DNA of 64,000 nt from Rariglobus sp967755175 (GTDB taxonomy: Bacteria; Verrucomicrobiota; Verrucomicrobiia; Opitutales; Opitutaceae). Positions 9,445 to 17,985 of the stretch are shown piece after piece. Made by a program: the position numbers and the translations under genes. The number at the start of each line of letters is the position of its first letter. The first letter of the stretch is position 1. The notes under the pieces are model-generated. The model made no database searches. It was not told the DNA's origin and was given only the letters and a program-made list of their open reading frames with translations. The stretch lies in assembly GCA_967755175.1 (NCBI GenBank), contig CBRAFO010000008.1, positions 5,947-69,946 of the forward strand, read 5' to 3'.

Positions 9445-10068
9445 ATGATTCGTGTGTGCCTAGTTGAAGATCACGCTGCGACCCGCGAAGGTTTCTTGAA
9501 GCTGCTTCGCCATTCTCCGGACATCGTTTGCATGGGGGCCTACGAGAGTGCCGAACAGGCGGAGAAGGAGATACCCACCATCTTGCCGGATGTCGTGATG
9601 ATGGACATCAACCTGCCCGGGAAGAGCGGCATCGAATGCATCGCCAAGCTGAAACGCACCTGTCCGCTGGTTAACTGGATTATCCTCACGACGCACGAGG
9701 ACACGGACCTCATCTTTAGCGCATTGCGGGCGGGTGCCAGCGGGTATCTGCTGAAACGCACCGCGCCTGAAGAACTGATCCCGGCAATCAAGGACGTGCA
9801 TCAAGGCGGCGCGCCCATGTCCACCAAGATAGCCCGCCGGGTGGTGTCGCACTTTCACCAGACAGAGAAACAAGCCGTCGAGGCGGAAAAACTCTCCGAG
9901 AGAGAGAAGGAGATATTGTCTTATCTAGCCAAGGGTTTGGCTTATAAACAAATCGCGGATCACCTCAAAATCAGCCACCACACGGTGAATAACCATCTGC
10001 GCAAAATATATATGAAGCTCCATGTGCAGACGCGCACCGAAGCCGTGATTAAGTTTTTAGACCAATAA
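9445..10068 (+). CDS. NarL/FixJ-family response regulator
   Basis: 207 residues. The N-terminal receiver domain (1-125) has the acidic pair ED at 8-9, phospho-acceptor Asp54 in VMMDINLPGKSG, and a Thr/Lys switch region (ILTTHED, YLLKRT). The C-terminal LuxR-type helix-turn-helix (about 148-200) reads LSEREKEILSYLAKGLAYKQ, then IADHLKISHHTVNNHLRKIY. It lies 15 bp after the Reg_prop kinase, so it is its cognate output: a DNA-binding transcription regulator. Targets are unknown; the PEP-CTERM gene and lectin relic nearby are only positional candidates. Confidence 0.95.
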   Translation: MIRVCLVEDHAATREGFLKLLRHSPDIVCMGAYESAEQAEKEIPTILPDVVMMDINLPGKSGIECIAKLKRTCPLVNWIILTTHEDTDLIFSALRAGASGYLLKRTAPEELIPAIKDVHQGGAPMSTKIARRVVSHFHQTEKQAVEAEKLSEREKEILSYLAKGLAYKQIADHLKISHHTVNNHLRKIYMKLHVQTRTEAVIKFLDQ

Positions 10069-10151
10069 ACCGGTTTCGCTGGTGTCTGGCCTCGGTGGTG
10101 ACGAGCTCCGTGGAGTTAAATGGGTCGAAGTGGGGGCCTCTGCCTCACGTT

Positions 10152-10207
10152 AGTTCGGATTTCCAGCGTCGTCGGGCAGCCATTTTGAGCGAAAATCCGA
10201 ACTTTTG
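10152..10207 (+). terminator. possible terminator after the response regulator
   Basis: AGTTCGGATTT (10152-10162) is perfectly reverse-complemented at 10193-10203, followed by TTTT overlapping the arm end. The 30-nt loop is long, and the hairpin lies 84 bp after the regulator stop codon, so it is only a plausible terminator. Confidence 0.35.
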
Positions 10208-10705
10208 CTAAAGTGCTAAATGGGCTAGCCCTTACGCCTACACCCACACCTGCCATCACACCTACATCGACAGCTTCATCAATAGGGGCGGCTCAAGTTT
10301 AATTGATTCGTTTCGAATCAGTGCCCCATCCATGAACTGCTAACCACTGTTCGGATCGTTAAGATCGAAGCGCGTTAACTGACCGACGGCGTGCGCTCCT
10401 GATTCATTGCAGGTTCCCGCAGCTAGATCGCAGCAGGATCTGTATGGGACGGGAAATCCAAGGTGGCTGCGAAATGTTCAGGATCTGGTCCATTTTCAAA
10501 GTCGCGCGGGACGGTCTTAAAAATATTTTAGTATCCCTCCGGCATTTTGAGAAAAAACCCTAGGCGTAAAACTTCGTCATTTTAAGCTTGGTTGGGTGGG
10601 AGTCACCGGGCGGTTCGCAGCAAAGCTGATGAGAGGTGAGGGGGGCCGAAATCGGCGACAGTTCTCCTCTGTAAGCAGGGTTTTTCGGCCTCACGCCATC
10701 TCTTA

Positions 10706-10767
10706 AGATCCTAATAATCAGGTGCATGTCCTATAGTTCAGGTGTTTTATGTCCTAAAATTCAGGTG
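10706..10767. repeat. three 19-bp direct repeats (iteron-like)
   Basis: Copies are AGATCCTAATAATCAGGTG (10706-10724), ATGTCCTATAGTTCAGGTG (10726-10744) and ATGTCCTAAAATTCAGGTG (10749-10767), starts spaced 20 and 23 bp apart. The core is TCCTA-N4-TCAGGTG. They are about 150 bp upstream of the MraZ operator. They could be binding sites of an unknown regulator, or the end of a lost insertion sequence, as some elements carry repeated transposase sites. Confidence 0.65.
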
Positions 10768-10918
10768 CCCGCAGGGGCCCGAAGGCAGAGTCGCGAGCAT
10801 CTGGGCTCCACTTTCACTTCCTAACAGGGCTCCAGAATTACTTCCGCGTATGGTCTTACATTGTGAGTAAGTTTTTGATCGAAATCGGCTGTTTATAACG
10901 GAGTTGTCTTGACCGGAG

Positions 10919-10953
10919 TGGGGCGAAGTGGGTTGAAATGGGGCATCGTGGGA
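10919..10953 (+). promoter_or_regulatory. MraZ operator: four TGGGN boxes at 10-bp period
   Basis: TGGGG (10919-10923), TGGGT (10929-10933), TGGGG (10939-10943) and TGGGA (10949-10953) are each separated by exactly five bases; a degenerate fifth follows at 10959. This matches the known MraZ target in E. coli, TGGGN repeats with 5-nt spacers. The array ends 24 bp before the mraZ ATG, and a -10-like TATAAC is at 10894-10899, so MraZ would act just downstream of the promoter of its own operon. Confidence 0.85.
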
Positions 10954-10977
10954 GGGCTTGGCGGCACCTCCTATTCA

Positions 10978-11430
10978 ATGGATCAACCCGGCACAGCTTT
11001 TTACACCGGCCTTTTTAGGCACACTCTTGACGACAAAAATCGTGTAACGATTCCGTCTGCGTGGCGTGCTGCGCACGGTGAAGGGGATCAGTTCCTCGCG
11101 ACGCCGCATCCGGATGGCTACATCGCCGTCCTTCCGCCCGCCGAAGTCGCCAAACTTCGCGCCAAGATTGAAGCCATCGCGCTTTCCGACGGTGCCGGTC
11201 AGGATTTTGCCGCCCGGTTCTTTGCGCAGACGCAGGCCCTAGGCTTCGACAAGCAGGGCCGCATCATGGTCAACGGCGAACTGCTCGCGCATGCCGGTAT
11301 CGCCAAGGATGCGGTGCTCGTGGGTTCGCTTACTAAATTCAGCCTTTATAGCCCCGACCGCTGGAGTCGGGTGGAGCAGCGGACCTCCGGAGAGAACTTC
11401 GGCGATCTTATGCGCCGGATCGGAATATAA
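10978..11430 (+). CDS. mraZ: MraZ, transcriptional regulator of the dcw cluster
   Basis: 150 residues from ATG 10978. The frame is open back to a TTG at 10909, but that stretch contains the MraZ boxes, so the ATG is preferred. Two AbrB/MraZ-type beta-barrel repeats are visible: HTLDDKNRVTIPSAWR near residue 16 and LGFDKQGRIMVNGELLAHAG near 88, the DxKxR signatures of the family. The protein forms a ring-shaped oligomer that binds TGGGN repeats and represses its own operon. It is the first gene of the dcw cluster. Confidence 0.95.
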   Translation: MDQPGTAFYTGLFRHTLDDKNRVTIPSAWRAAHGEGDQFLATPHPDGYIAVLPPAEVAKLRAKIEAIALSDGAGQDFAARFFAQTQALGFDKQGRIMVNGELLAHAGIAKDAVLVGSLTKFSLYSPDRWSRVEQRTSGENFGDLMRRIGI

Positions 11431-11433
11431 GCC

Positions 11434-11664
11434 ATGCGCTCCAGTCGCCCTCTTCTTCCGATCCGTCAGCTGGAACTTCCGGCCCGACTCGGGTGCCGCC
11501 AGCGTAGGTCCGCCGCATCCTCCACCGTCATGGGGATTCGCGCTCGTTTCGAGCAGCGTAGCCGTGCCGTCGCGCAAGCGACTCGTCCGGTCTGGCTGCG
11601 CGGCCCGCTCTTTCAGTCCACGCGTTCGCAACTGTCGGCCGCTGATGCGCGCCATGCCGCCTAA
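11434..11664 (+). CDS. possible small basic protein between mraZ and rsmH
   Basis: A 76-residue frame starts at ATG 11434, 3 bp after the mraZ stop, and ends 16 bp before the chosen rsmH start. It is Arg/Ser/Ala-rich (MRSSRPLLPIRQLELPARLG at the start) with no recognisable domain. It fills an otherwise empty 250-bp gap inside a tightly packed operon, which is the main argument for it; the composition could equally arise by chance at this GC content. Confidence 0.3.
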   Translation: MRSSRPLLPIRQLELPARLGCRQRRSAASSTVMGIRARFEQRSRAVAQATRPVWLRGPLFQSTRSQLSAADARHAA

Positions 11665-11680
11665 CGCCGCCATCGTTCCC

Positions 11681-12601
11681 ATGACGTCTGGCCATAAACC
11701 CGTTTTGCTCCGCGAGACGCTCGACCTGCTCGCACCGCGCAGCGGTGGTCGCTACCTCGATGCGACCTTCGGCGGTGGCGGCCATACGCGCGCGATTCTG
11801 GAAGCCGCTCCCGGCGTCAACGTTGTCGCTCTCGATCGCGATCCGGCCGCACAACCTCGCGCCGAGATTCTCCGCCTCGAGTTCGAGGGCCGGTTCGCGC
11901 TCATCGACCGCGACTTCGGCCGCCTCGGTGAACTTCCTGTGGATAAGTTCGACGGCATCCTCTTCGACTTCGGTGTCTCGTCTTTCCAACTCGATGATGC
12001 GGAGCGCGGTTTTTCGTTTCGCAACGATGCTCCTGCCGACATGCGGATGGACCCGCGTTCCGGCGTGCCTGCTTCCGTCTGGCTCGAAACCGCCACCGAA
12101 GAGATGCTCGTTCGCGCCGTCCGTGACTACGGAGAGGAAAAGAACTGGCGCCATGTGGTGCGCGCTTTGATTGCCGCTCGTGGCACCGGCACGCTCTCCC
12201 GCACCGCGGCGCTCGCTACGCTCATCTCCGAAGCGATACCGCCGCGTGATCGTTTCACGTCGAAGATCCACCCGGCCACGCGTGCCTTCCAAGGCATTCG
12301 CATCGCGGTGAACGACGAACTCGGTGCCATTGAGCGTGCGTTGCCCGCCGCCTTCGAGCGCCTCGCCCCCGGCGGCGTGCTCTGCGCGATCAGCTTCCAC
12401 TCGCTCGAGGATCGTATCGCCAAGCAATATTTCCGTCGCCTCGCCGGTCTGCCCGAGGGCGAAGATGACCACCGCCCACAGGACCTGCGCGTTAAGCAGG
12501 CCGAACTCCTTTCCCGCCGCCCGATCACGCCGTCCGACGACGAGATCGCCGCCAATCCGCGCAGCCGCTCCTCCAAACTCCGCGCGCTCCGCAAACTCTA
12601 A
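11681..12601 (+). CDS. rsmH: 16S rRNA m4C1402 methyltransferase RsmH (MraW)
   Basis: 306 residues from ATG 11681; in-frame ATGs at 11654 and 11645 are alternatives and no ribosome site decides. It starts with HKPVLLRETLDLL, the usual RsmH opening. The SAM-binding loop DATFGGGGHTRAIL, FDFGVSSFQLDDAERGFSF, DMRMD and FHSLEDRIAKQYF are all family hallmarks. The enzyme methylates N4 of C1402 in the ribosomal P site. It is second in the conserved mraZ-rsmH-ftsL-ftsI order. Confidence 0.95.
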   Translation: MTSGHKPVLLRETLDLLAPRSGGRYLDATFGGGGHTRAILEAAPGVNVVALDRDPAAQPRAEILRLEFEGRFALIDRDFGRLGELPVDKFDGILFDFGVSSFQLDDAERGFSFRNDAPADMRMDPRSGVPASVWLETATEEMLVRAVRDYGEEKNWRHVVRALIAARGTGTLSRTAALATLISEAIPPRDRFTSKIHPATRAFQGIRIAVNDELGAIERALPAAFERLAPGGVLCAISFHSLEDRIAKQYFRRLAGLPEGEDDHRPQDLRVKQAELLSRRPITPSDDEIAANPRSRSSKLRALRKL

Positions 12602-12651
12602 ACCCACGACCTCGCCCAAAAATCTGTCCGCGCCTGACGCGCCTCCCCGCC

Positions 12652-13056
12652 ATGAATAAAAAAGACACCCACGCCTTCGTGAACCAGCTCCTCGTTTATA
12701 CGCTGGTCATGATCTGCTTCAGCGGATCCATCGGGCTGGGCACTGTCTGGCTGCGTCACCAGATTTCCCTTACGGCCAACAACACCAAGCTGCTTGAGCA
12801 GCGCATCGTCGAAGCCGAGCGCCACCTTTCCGAACTCAACACCCAGGTGACCGCCGAGCAGTCGATCGACGTGCTCGCTCGTCGTAACAGCGAGTGGAAG
12901 CTCGGTCTCGTCTTGCCGAAGGAACCGCAGGTTGTGCGCGTCGCCGAATCGCCCGAGCGCCGTCTTGCCTCGCGCAACAACGCCGAGGTCTTTGCGCCCG
13001 AAGCCATCACGACCGGCAGGGTCACACCGGTGCGTTTTCGCATCGGCAATAACTAA
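12652..13056 (+). CDS. ftsL: FtsL-like division protein
   Basis: 134 residues with the FtsL architecture: a short cytoplasmic N-terminus (1-12), one membrane helix (about 13-35, LLVYTLVMICFSGSIGLGTV) and a periplasmic coiled-coil segment (about 40-85, NTKLLEQRIVEAERHLSELN). The rest is polar. FtsL sequences diverge strongly, so the call rests on architecture and position between rsmH and ftsI, where FtsL is encoded in most dcw clusters. It would form the FtsQLB complex; no FtsB-like gene was seen in the window. Confidence 0.75.
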   Translation: MNKKDTHAFVNQLLVYTLVMICFSGSIGLGTVWLRHQISLTANNTKLLEQRIVEAERHLSELNTQVTAEQSIDVLARRNSEWKLGLVLPKEPQVVRVAESPERRLASRNNAEVFAPEAITTGRVTPVRFRIGNN

Positions 13057-13087
13057 CGCCGATCGCCGCTTCGCGTAATCGCCAGCC

Positions 13088-14968
13088 ATGTCCAAAGGCT
13101 TCGCCTCCAATTACCGTATCGTCCTGCTCGGGGTCGGCGTTCTCGCCTGCTTCGGTGGCGTCGGCGTGCGGTTGCTGGATCTTCACGTCTTCAAGCGCGA
13201 CCGGTTGATGAGCTTCGTGGACCGCGCGCGCCGTCAGATCACCGTCGAGCCCGCGAAACGCGGCGACATCCTTGATGATAAGGGCGACCGCCTCGCCACC
13301 TCCCGCTCGCTGATCGTCCTCGGCGTGGACCCGCAGGCGCTCCTCAAAGCTGACGAAGCCAAGTGGCCCGAACTCGCCAAGCTGCTCAACATGCCGGTGA
13401 GCGAGCTCACCCGTATCTTCAACACCAAGACGCGTTCGGCCATTGCCGCTGCGCCCGCCTCCGGAACCGCGGCAGCCGCTTCTGAATCCGCCGCCGCGAC
13501 TGACGCTGACGAAACCACCGAGATCACTCCTTCCGGCGAGCATCTCATTCGTTGGGCCAAGCTCAGCGATGCGGTCGAGGAATCTACCTACGACCAAGTT
13601 GGCAAGCTCGCCATCAAGGGTGTTTACGGAAGCCGTGCCTACACACGCGCCTATCCGCACAACCAGCTCGCCGCGCACCTCATCGGTTTCGTGAACAAGG
13701 CCGGCGAACCCGCCGCTGGCATCGAGGCGTTTGCTGATTTCTACCTCCGTGGCCAGGATGGCTGGCGCGAATCCGAGAAGGACGGCCTGCGCCGCGAACT
13801 CGCCCAGTTCCGCAATCGCGAAGTCACGGCTACCGCCGGTTACACCGTGCGGCTTTCCATCGACTCGGTCGTTCAGCACATCGTCGAGCAGGAGATCGAT
13901 GACGTCGTTAAGAAGTTCAACCCCGCCAAGGTCTCCGTCATCGTGAGCGACCCGCACAGCGGCTTCATTCTCGCGCTGGGCAACTATCCGTCTTTCAACC
14001 TCAACGAATACAACGATCTCACGAAGGACGAGATGGGCGTGATGCGTAATGTCGCCATCACCGACATCCTCGACCCGGGTTCCACGTTCAAGATCGTCGC
14101 CGCGTCCGGCGCGCTCAACGACCACCTGGTCACGCCCGCCACTGCCTTCAACTGCTCCATCGATTCCATCGACTACAAGGGCAAGCCGCGCCGGTTCATG
14201 CGCGACGATCATCATTTCGACCACCCGCTCACGGTTGCCGAGATCATCAGCCACTCCAGCAACGTCGGCGCCGCCCAACTCGGCATGCTGCTCGGCGAGC
14301 AGAAACTTTACGATTACGCCCGCGCCTTCGGCTTCGGCGAAAAGAGTGGCTTCCCCTTCGGTGGCGAGGTTTCGGGCTTCCTTAACCCGGTGGACAAATG
14401 GAGCGGCGTGGACATCACGCGCATTCCCGCTGGCTACAGTATTTCGGCCACGCCGATGCAGATTCATTACGCCATGGCCACGATCGCCAGCGGTGGCGCT
14501 CTTATGCGTCCGCAGGTGATCCGCCAGATCACCGACAACTCGGGTGAGGTTGTTTATAACTTCACCGGGTCTGTTCGCCGCCAGGTGCTCTCGACCAAGA
14601 CCGCCGAACAGATGGCGCGTCTGCTTCAAGGCGTTGTCTCCAAAGAAGGCACCGCACCGATCGCCGCCATCCCTGACTTCGAGGTGGCGGGCAAAACCGG
14701 CACTGCGCAAAAACTCATCAACGGCCACTATTCGGAGCACAATCACGTCGGCTCCTTTGTTGGCTTTTTCCCCGCGAGTCGCCCCCGTGTGGTCATCACC
14801 GTGATCGTGGACGACGCCAAGGTTCCCAACGGACGCATCGCTTACGGCGCCACCGTCGCCGCGCCCAGCTTCAAGCATATTGCGGAGCAACTCATCCAGT
14901 ATCTCGACATCAAGCCGGCGGTTGAACCCGGCCGCAATCTGCTGGTCATGGAAGGAGGCCGTCGATGA
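13088..14968 (+). CDS. ftsI: FtsI, division-specific peptidoglycan transpeptidase (PBP3-type)
   Basis: 626 residues. It has an N-terminal membrane anchor (9-29), a PBP dimer domain with the RGDILDDKGDRLA signature (58-70) and a transpeptidase domain carrying all three penicillin-binding motifs: Ser332 in DPGSTFK, SSN at 390-392 and KTG at 536-538. It cross-links septal peptidoglycan with FtsW. There is an Ala/Ser-rich low-complexity insert at about 116-148 in the pedestal domain. The stop codon overlaps the murE start (ATGA). Confidence 0.96.
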   Translation: MSKGFASNYRIVLLGVGVLACFGGVGVRLLDLHVFKRDRLMSFVDRARRQITVEPAKRGDILDDKGDRLATSRSLIVLGVDPQALLKADEAKWPELAKLLNMPVSELTRIFNTKTRSAIAAAPASGTAAAASESAAATDADETTEITPSGEHLIRWAKLSDAVEESTYDQVGKLAIKGVYGSRAYTRAYPHNQLAAHLIGFVNKAGEPAAGIEAFADFYLRGQDGWRESEKDGLRRELAQFRNREVTATAGYTVRLSIDSVVQHIVEQEIDDVVKKFNPAKVSVIVSDPHSGFILALGNYPSFNLNEYNDLTKDEMGVMRNVAITDILDPGSTFKIVAASGALNDHLVTPATAFNCSIDSIDYKGKPRRFMRDDHHFDHPLTVAEIISHSSNVGAAQLGMLLGEQKLYDYARAFGFGEKSGFPFGGEVSGFLNPVDKWSGVDITRIPAGYSISATPMQIHYAMATIASGGALMRPQVIRQITDNSGEVVYNFTGSVRRQVLSTKTAEQMARLLQGVVSKEGTAPIAAIPDFEVAGKTGTAQKLINGHYSEHNHVGSFVGFFPASRPRVVITVIVDDAKVPNGRIAYGATVAAPSFKHIAEQLIQYLDIKPAVEPGRNLLVMEGGRR

Positions 14969-16572
14969 TCGGCTATCTTACCCAGAATCACGCTCTCATT
15001 CACGCTTTTCGGCAACCGCGCGCCGCCGCTTCCGCCCGTCGCGCCGCCGATCCTGTTGGTAACCGCGTCTTCAAAATGGCACCCAAACTCTCCGATTATT
15101 TTAGCGAGAACGAGGCGATCGCCGTCAAAGGCACGCTCGATCGTCCCATCTCCGGTCTCGTGATGGACAGCCGCCGCGTGGTTCCGGGAACGCTCTTCTT
15201 CGCGCTCCCCGGTCTGCGCGCCGATGGTGCCGGGTTCATCGACGAGGCCATCAACCGCGGCGCCGTCGCCGTCGTTACGCAAAAGATCCCCACGCCCGCG
15301 CCCGCCAAGGTGACCTTTATCCAGGTTGCCGACGCCCGCGCCACGCTCGCCCGGGTCGCCCAGCGTTTCTACAAGTTTCCCGATAAAGACCTTCAGGTGA
15401 TCGGTGTCACCGGCACCAACGGCAAGACCACCGTCACCCACCTCATCAAGCACCTGCTGGGCGATGGTCAACGCGTCGGCCTCATCGGCACGATCAACTA
15501 CGATCTCGGCGCCCGCACCGTGCCGTCTTACAAGACCACGCCCGAGTCACTCGATATTTTTGGAATGCTCGCGCAGATGCGTGACGCCGGCTGCAAGCAA
15601 GCCGTGATGGAGGTCAGCTCCCACGGCATCGACCAGCAGCGCGTGCTCGGCTTGGAGTTTGGCGCCGCGGTCTTCACCAATCTCACCCGCGACCACCTCG
15701 ACTACCACAAGTCGATGGAGGCCTACTTCGACGTGAAGACCCGCCTCTTCACCGGCCACACCGGTGCCGAGCCCAAGGTCGCCATCGTCAACATCGACGA
15801 CCCGCACGGTGCACAACTTGTGGATAAAATCCACGCCGTCGTCCCCGCCGCTCGCGTCGTCACCTACGGCGAACAAGCCTCCGCCCAAGTCCGCGCCGAG
15901 GAAGTCGCGCTCAACTTCAAGAATACCACGTTCAAGCTCGTCTGGCCCGAAGGCGAGGCGCTGGTCGATTCTCCGCTCATCGGCCGTTATAACGTGAGCA
16001 ATCTCCTGGCGGCCATCGCCACGGCTTGGGGCCTCGGCCGCGACCCGCGCGCGATCCTCGGTCGCCTGCGGGATTTCTCCGGCGTCCCTGGCCGTATGGA
16101 ACGCATCGAAGAAGGTCAGGCGTTCAACGTGCTCGTGGATTACGCGCACACCGACGACGCGTTGAGCAACGCCCTCGGCATGCTCCGCGCGATCACGCCC
16201 GGCCGCCTGCTGGTGGTCTTCGGCTGCGGCGGTAACCGCGACCGCGCCAAGCGCCCGATGATGGTCAAGGCCGTGCAAGACTACGCCGACTTCGCCTTTG
16301 CCACCGCCGACAACCCGCGCAACGAACCGCTCACCCAAATTTTCAACGATATGCAGGCCGGCGTGACTGCACCGCTCAAGATGACGTGGATCGAGGATCG
16401 CCGCCGCGCGATCAGTCTCGCGCTCGATATCGCCAAGCCGGGCGATTGTCTGCTCATCGCCGGCAAGGGCCACGAAACCTACCAGGAGTTCGCGGACACC
16501 GTCAGCCCGTTCGATGACCGCCAGGTCGTGCGCGAGCTGATCGAGATCAAGCAAATCAACCAACACGCGTGA
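14965..16572 (+). CDS. murE: MurE, UDP-MurNAc-L-Ala-D-Glu:meso-diaminopimelate ligase
   Basis: 535 residues. The start at 14965 is supported by GGAGG at 14953-14957 and the ATGA overlap with ftsI, although it gives about 37 residues more than the usual N-terminus (the core begins MAPKLSDYF at 15076). The Mur ligase P-loop is GVTGTNGKTTVTH, followed by NLTRDHLDYH and the C-terminal DNPR motif (TADNPRNE), which specifies meso-diaminopimelate rather than lysine. It adds the third residue of the stem peptide in the cytoplasm, so the cell wall should be DAP type. murF follows after 6 bp. Confidence 0.95.
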   Translation: MIGYLTQNHALIHAFRQPRAAASARRAADPVGNRVFKMAPKLSDYFSENEAIAVKGTLDRPISGLVMDSRRVVPGTLFFALPGLRADGAGFIDEAINRGAVAVVTQKIPTPAPAKVTFIQVADARATLARVAQRFYKFPDKDLQVIGVTGTNGKTTVTHLIKHLLGDGQRVGLIGTINYDLGARTVPSYKTTPESLDIFGMLAQMRDAGCKQAVMEVSSHGIDQQRVLGLEFGAAVFTNLTRDHLDYHKSMEAYFDVKTRLFTGHTGAEPKVAIVNIDDPHGAQLVDKIHAVVPAARVVTYGEQASAQVRAEEVALNFKNTTFKLVWPEGEALVDSPLIGRYNVSNLLAAIATAWGLGRDPRAILGRLRDFSGVPGRMERIEEGQAFNVLVDYAHTDDALSNALGMLRAITPGRLLVVFGCGGNRDRAKRPMMVKAVQDYADFAFATADNPRNEPLTQIFNDMQAGVTAPLKMTWIEDRRRAISLALDIAKPGDCLLIAGKGHETYQEFADTVSPFDDRQVVRELIEIKQINQHA

Positions 16573-16578
16573 TCCTCC

Positions 16579-17979
16579 GTGCCCGTCTTCCCGCCAGAAT
16601 CCCTCGCCGCCTGGACGTCCGGTAAATGGACGTCATTACCGACGTCGCCGCTCGGCGGTTTCACCACGGACACGCGCCAGTTGCGCAACGGACAGGTCTT
16701 TGTCGCCCTCAAAACCGATAAACGCGACGGCCATGATTTCCTCGCCGCCGCACAGGCAGCCGGCGCAAGCGCTGCACTTGTCGCCATCGCGAATCCTGCG
16801 CTCACGTTGCCTCAGTTGGTGGTCGCCGACCCACTCGTTGCGTTCCAAGCCATCGCTCGCGAACACCGCCGCACGTTCCATGGCCCCGTCATTGGTATCT
16901 CCGGCAGTGCAGGCAAGACCTCGACCAAGAATCTGATCGCGCTTCTCCTTGGCGGCGAAGAGGGCGGGGTGCTTGCGACCGAAGGTAATCTTAACAACCA
17001 CCTCGGCGTTCCGCTCACGCTTACCCGCCTCGACCCGGCGAAGCACCGTTTCGCCGTGATCGAGGCCGGCATCAGTGGCCCCGGCGAAATGGAAGTTCTC
17101 GCCAGTATGATCGAGCCGGACTTCGCGATCATCACCTTGGTCGCACCGGCGCATTTGCAGGAGCTCGGTGGCATCGAGGGCGTCGCCCGCGCCAAGGCCG
17201 CGCTGCCCGCCGCCGTGCACACGGGCGGGACGGCGCTCTTTCCGCAGGCGTGTATGGCGTTCAAGGCGTTCCGCGACCTCAAGGTGAATAGCTGGAAGCT
17301 CGGTCGTGCCGACGTTCCGCTTCCCTCCGAGCTGCCTCCCGCCAACACGTTTTTCACGCTCATCCAATGTGCCGAGGAAACCTTGGTCGCCATGCGCGAC
17401 TCTGTTTCCGGAAAGGCGCTCAACTTCGCTCTACGACGCGTGTCCGACGGCATGGCGCAAAATGCCTCGCTGGCCATCCGCGCCGCGCTGCTCCTCGGCG
17501 TAACTCCCGACACGATTCGCGAGCGGCTGGCCGGCTGGCGGCCCGCTTCGTTACGCGGCGAGCTTCGTCGTGAGGGCGGACGCCTGCTCTACATCGATTG
17601 CTACAACGCCAACCCTGCGGCGATGGGTGACGCGCTCGACGCGTTCTATGCTGTCGCGCCCGACAGCGAACCGCGTCTGCTGGTGATCGGCTGCATGGGT
17701 GAACTCGGCACGCAATCGGCCATGTATCACCGCGCGCTCGGCCGCTCCATCCACCTGCGTTGGCAGGACCACCTGATGATCATCGGCGACGATGCCGAGT
17801 CAGTGCGCCAAGGTGCGGTCGAGAACGGCGTTCCGAAATCGCAAGTCGAGGTGGTCACTTCGCTCGATCCCGTGCGCGCACGGCTGGCGAAATTTCACGG
17901 CGCGGTGTTCATCAAGGGCAGCCGCCGCTATCAGCTCGAAACGATCTTAACCGGGGAGGCGGCGCTGACGGCGCACTGA
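16579..17979 (+). CDS. murF: MurF, UDP-MurNAc-tripeptide:D-Ala-D-Ala ligase
   Basis: 466 residues from a GTG at 16579, 6 bp after murE. Features are an N-terminal substrate domain (GGFTTDTRQLRNGQVFVALK), the P-loop GISGSAGKTSTKNLIA, then NLNNHLGVPLTL and EAGISGPGEM, and a C-terminal domain with DCYNANPAAMGDAL, the MurF signature. It adds D-Ala-D-Ala, supplied by the Ddl encoded further along the cluster, to complete the pentapeptide. mraY starts 6 bp later. Confidence 0.95.
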   Translation: MPVFPPESLAAWTSGKWTSLPTSPLGGFTTDTRQLRNGQVFVALKTDKRDGHDFLAAAQAAGASAALVAIANPALTLPQLVVADPLVAFQAIAREHRRTFHGPVIGISGSAGKTSTKNLIALLLGGEEGGVLATEGNLNNHLGVPLTLTRLDPAKHRFAVIEAGISGPGEMEVLASMIEPDFAIITLVAPAHLQELGGIEGVARAKAALPAAVHTGGTALFPQACMAFKAFRDLKVNSWKLGRADVPLPSELPPANTFFTLIQCAEETLVAMRDSVSGKALNFALRRVSDGMAQNASLAIRAALLLGVTPDTIRERLAGWRPASLRGELRREGGRLLYIDCYNANPAAMGDALDAFYAVAPDSEPRLLVIGCMGELGTQSAMYHRALGRSIHLRWQDHLMIIGDDAESVRQGAVENGVPKSQVEVVTSLDPVRARLAKFHGAVFIKGSRRYQLETILTGEAALTAH

Positions 17980-17985
17980 GATCCC

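Larger units (their letters stand above)
10069..10908. other. 840-bp gene-poor region before the dcw cluster
   Basis: No convincing coding frame was seen on either strand. It is more AT-rich than its surroundings and holds several small inverted repeats: 11-bp arms at 10152-10162/10193-10203, TGATTCG-TTT-CGAATCA at 10304-10320, and an imperfect pair around GGCCGAAA (10645) and TTTCGGCCTCAC (10683). Three 19-bp direct repeats lie at 10706-10767. A -10-like TATAAC at 10894-10899 precedes the MraZ boxes. It may contain decayed mobile or regulatory DNA. Confidence 0.5.

Noticed and set aside
13022..14890. 622-codon frame antisense to ftsI
   Set aside because: Low-complexity Gly/Asp/His/Val composition typical of high-GC antisense shadows; FtsI motifs on the plus strand are complete.
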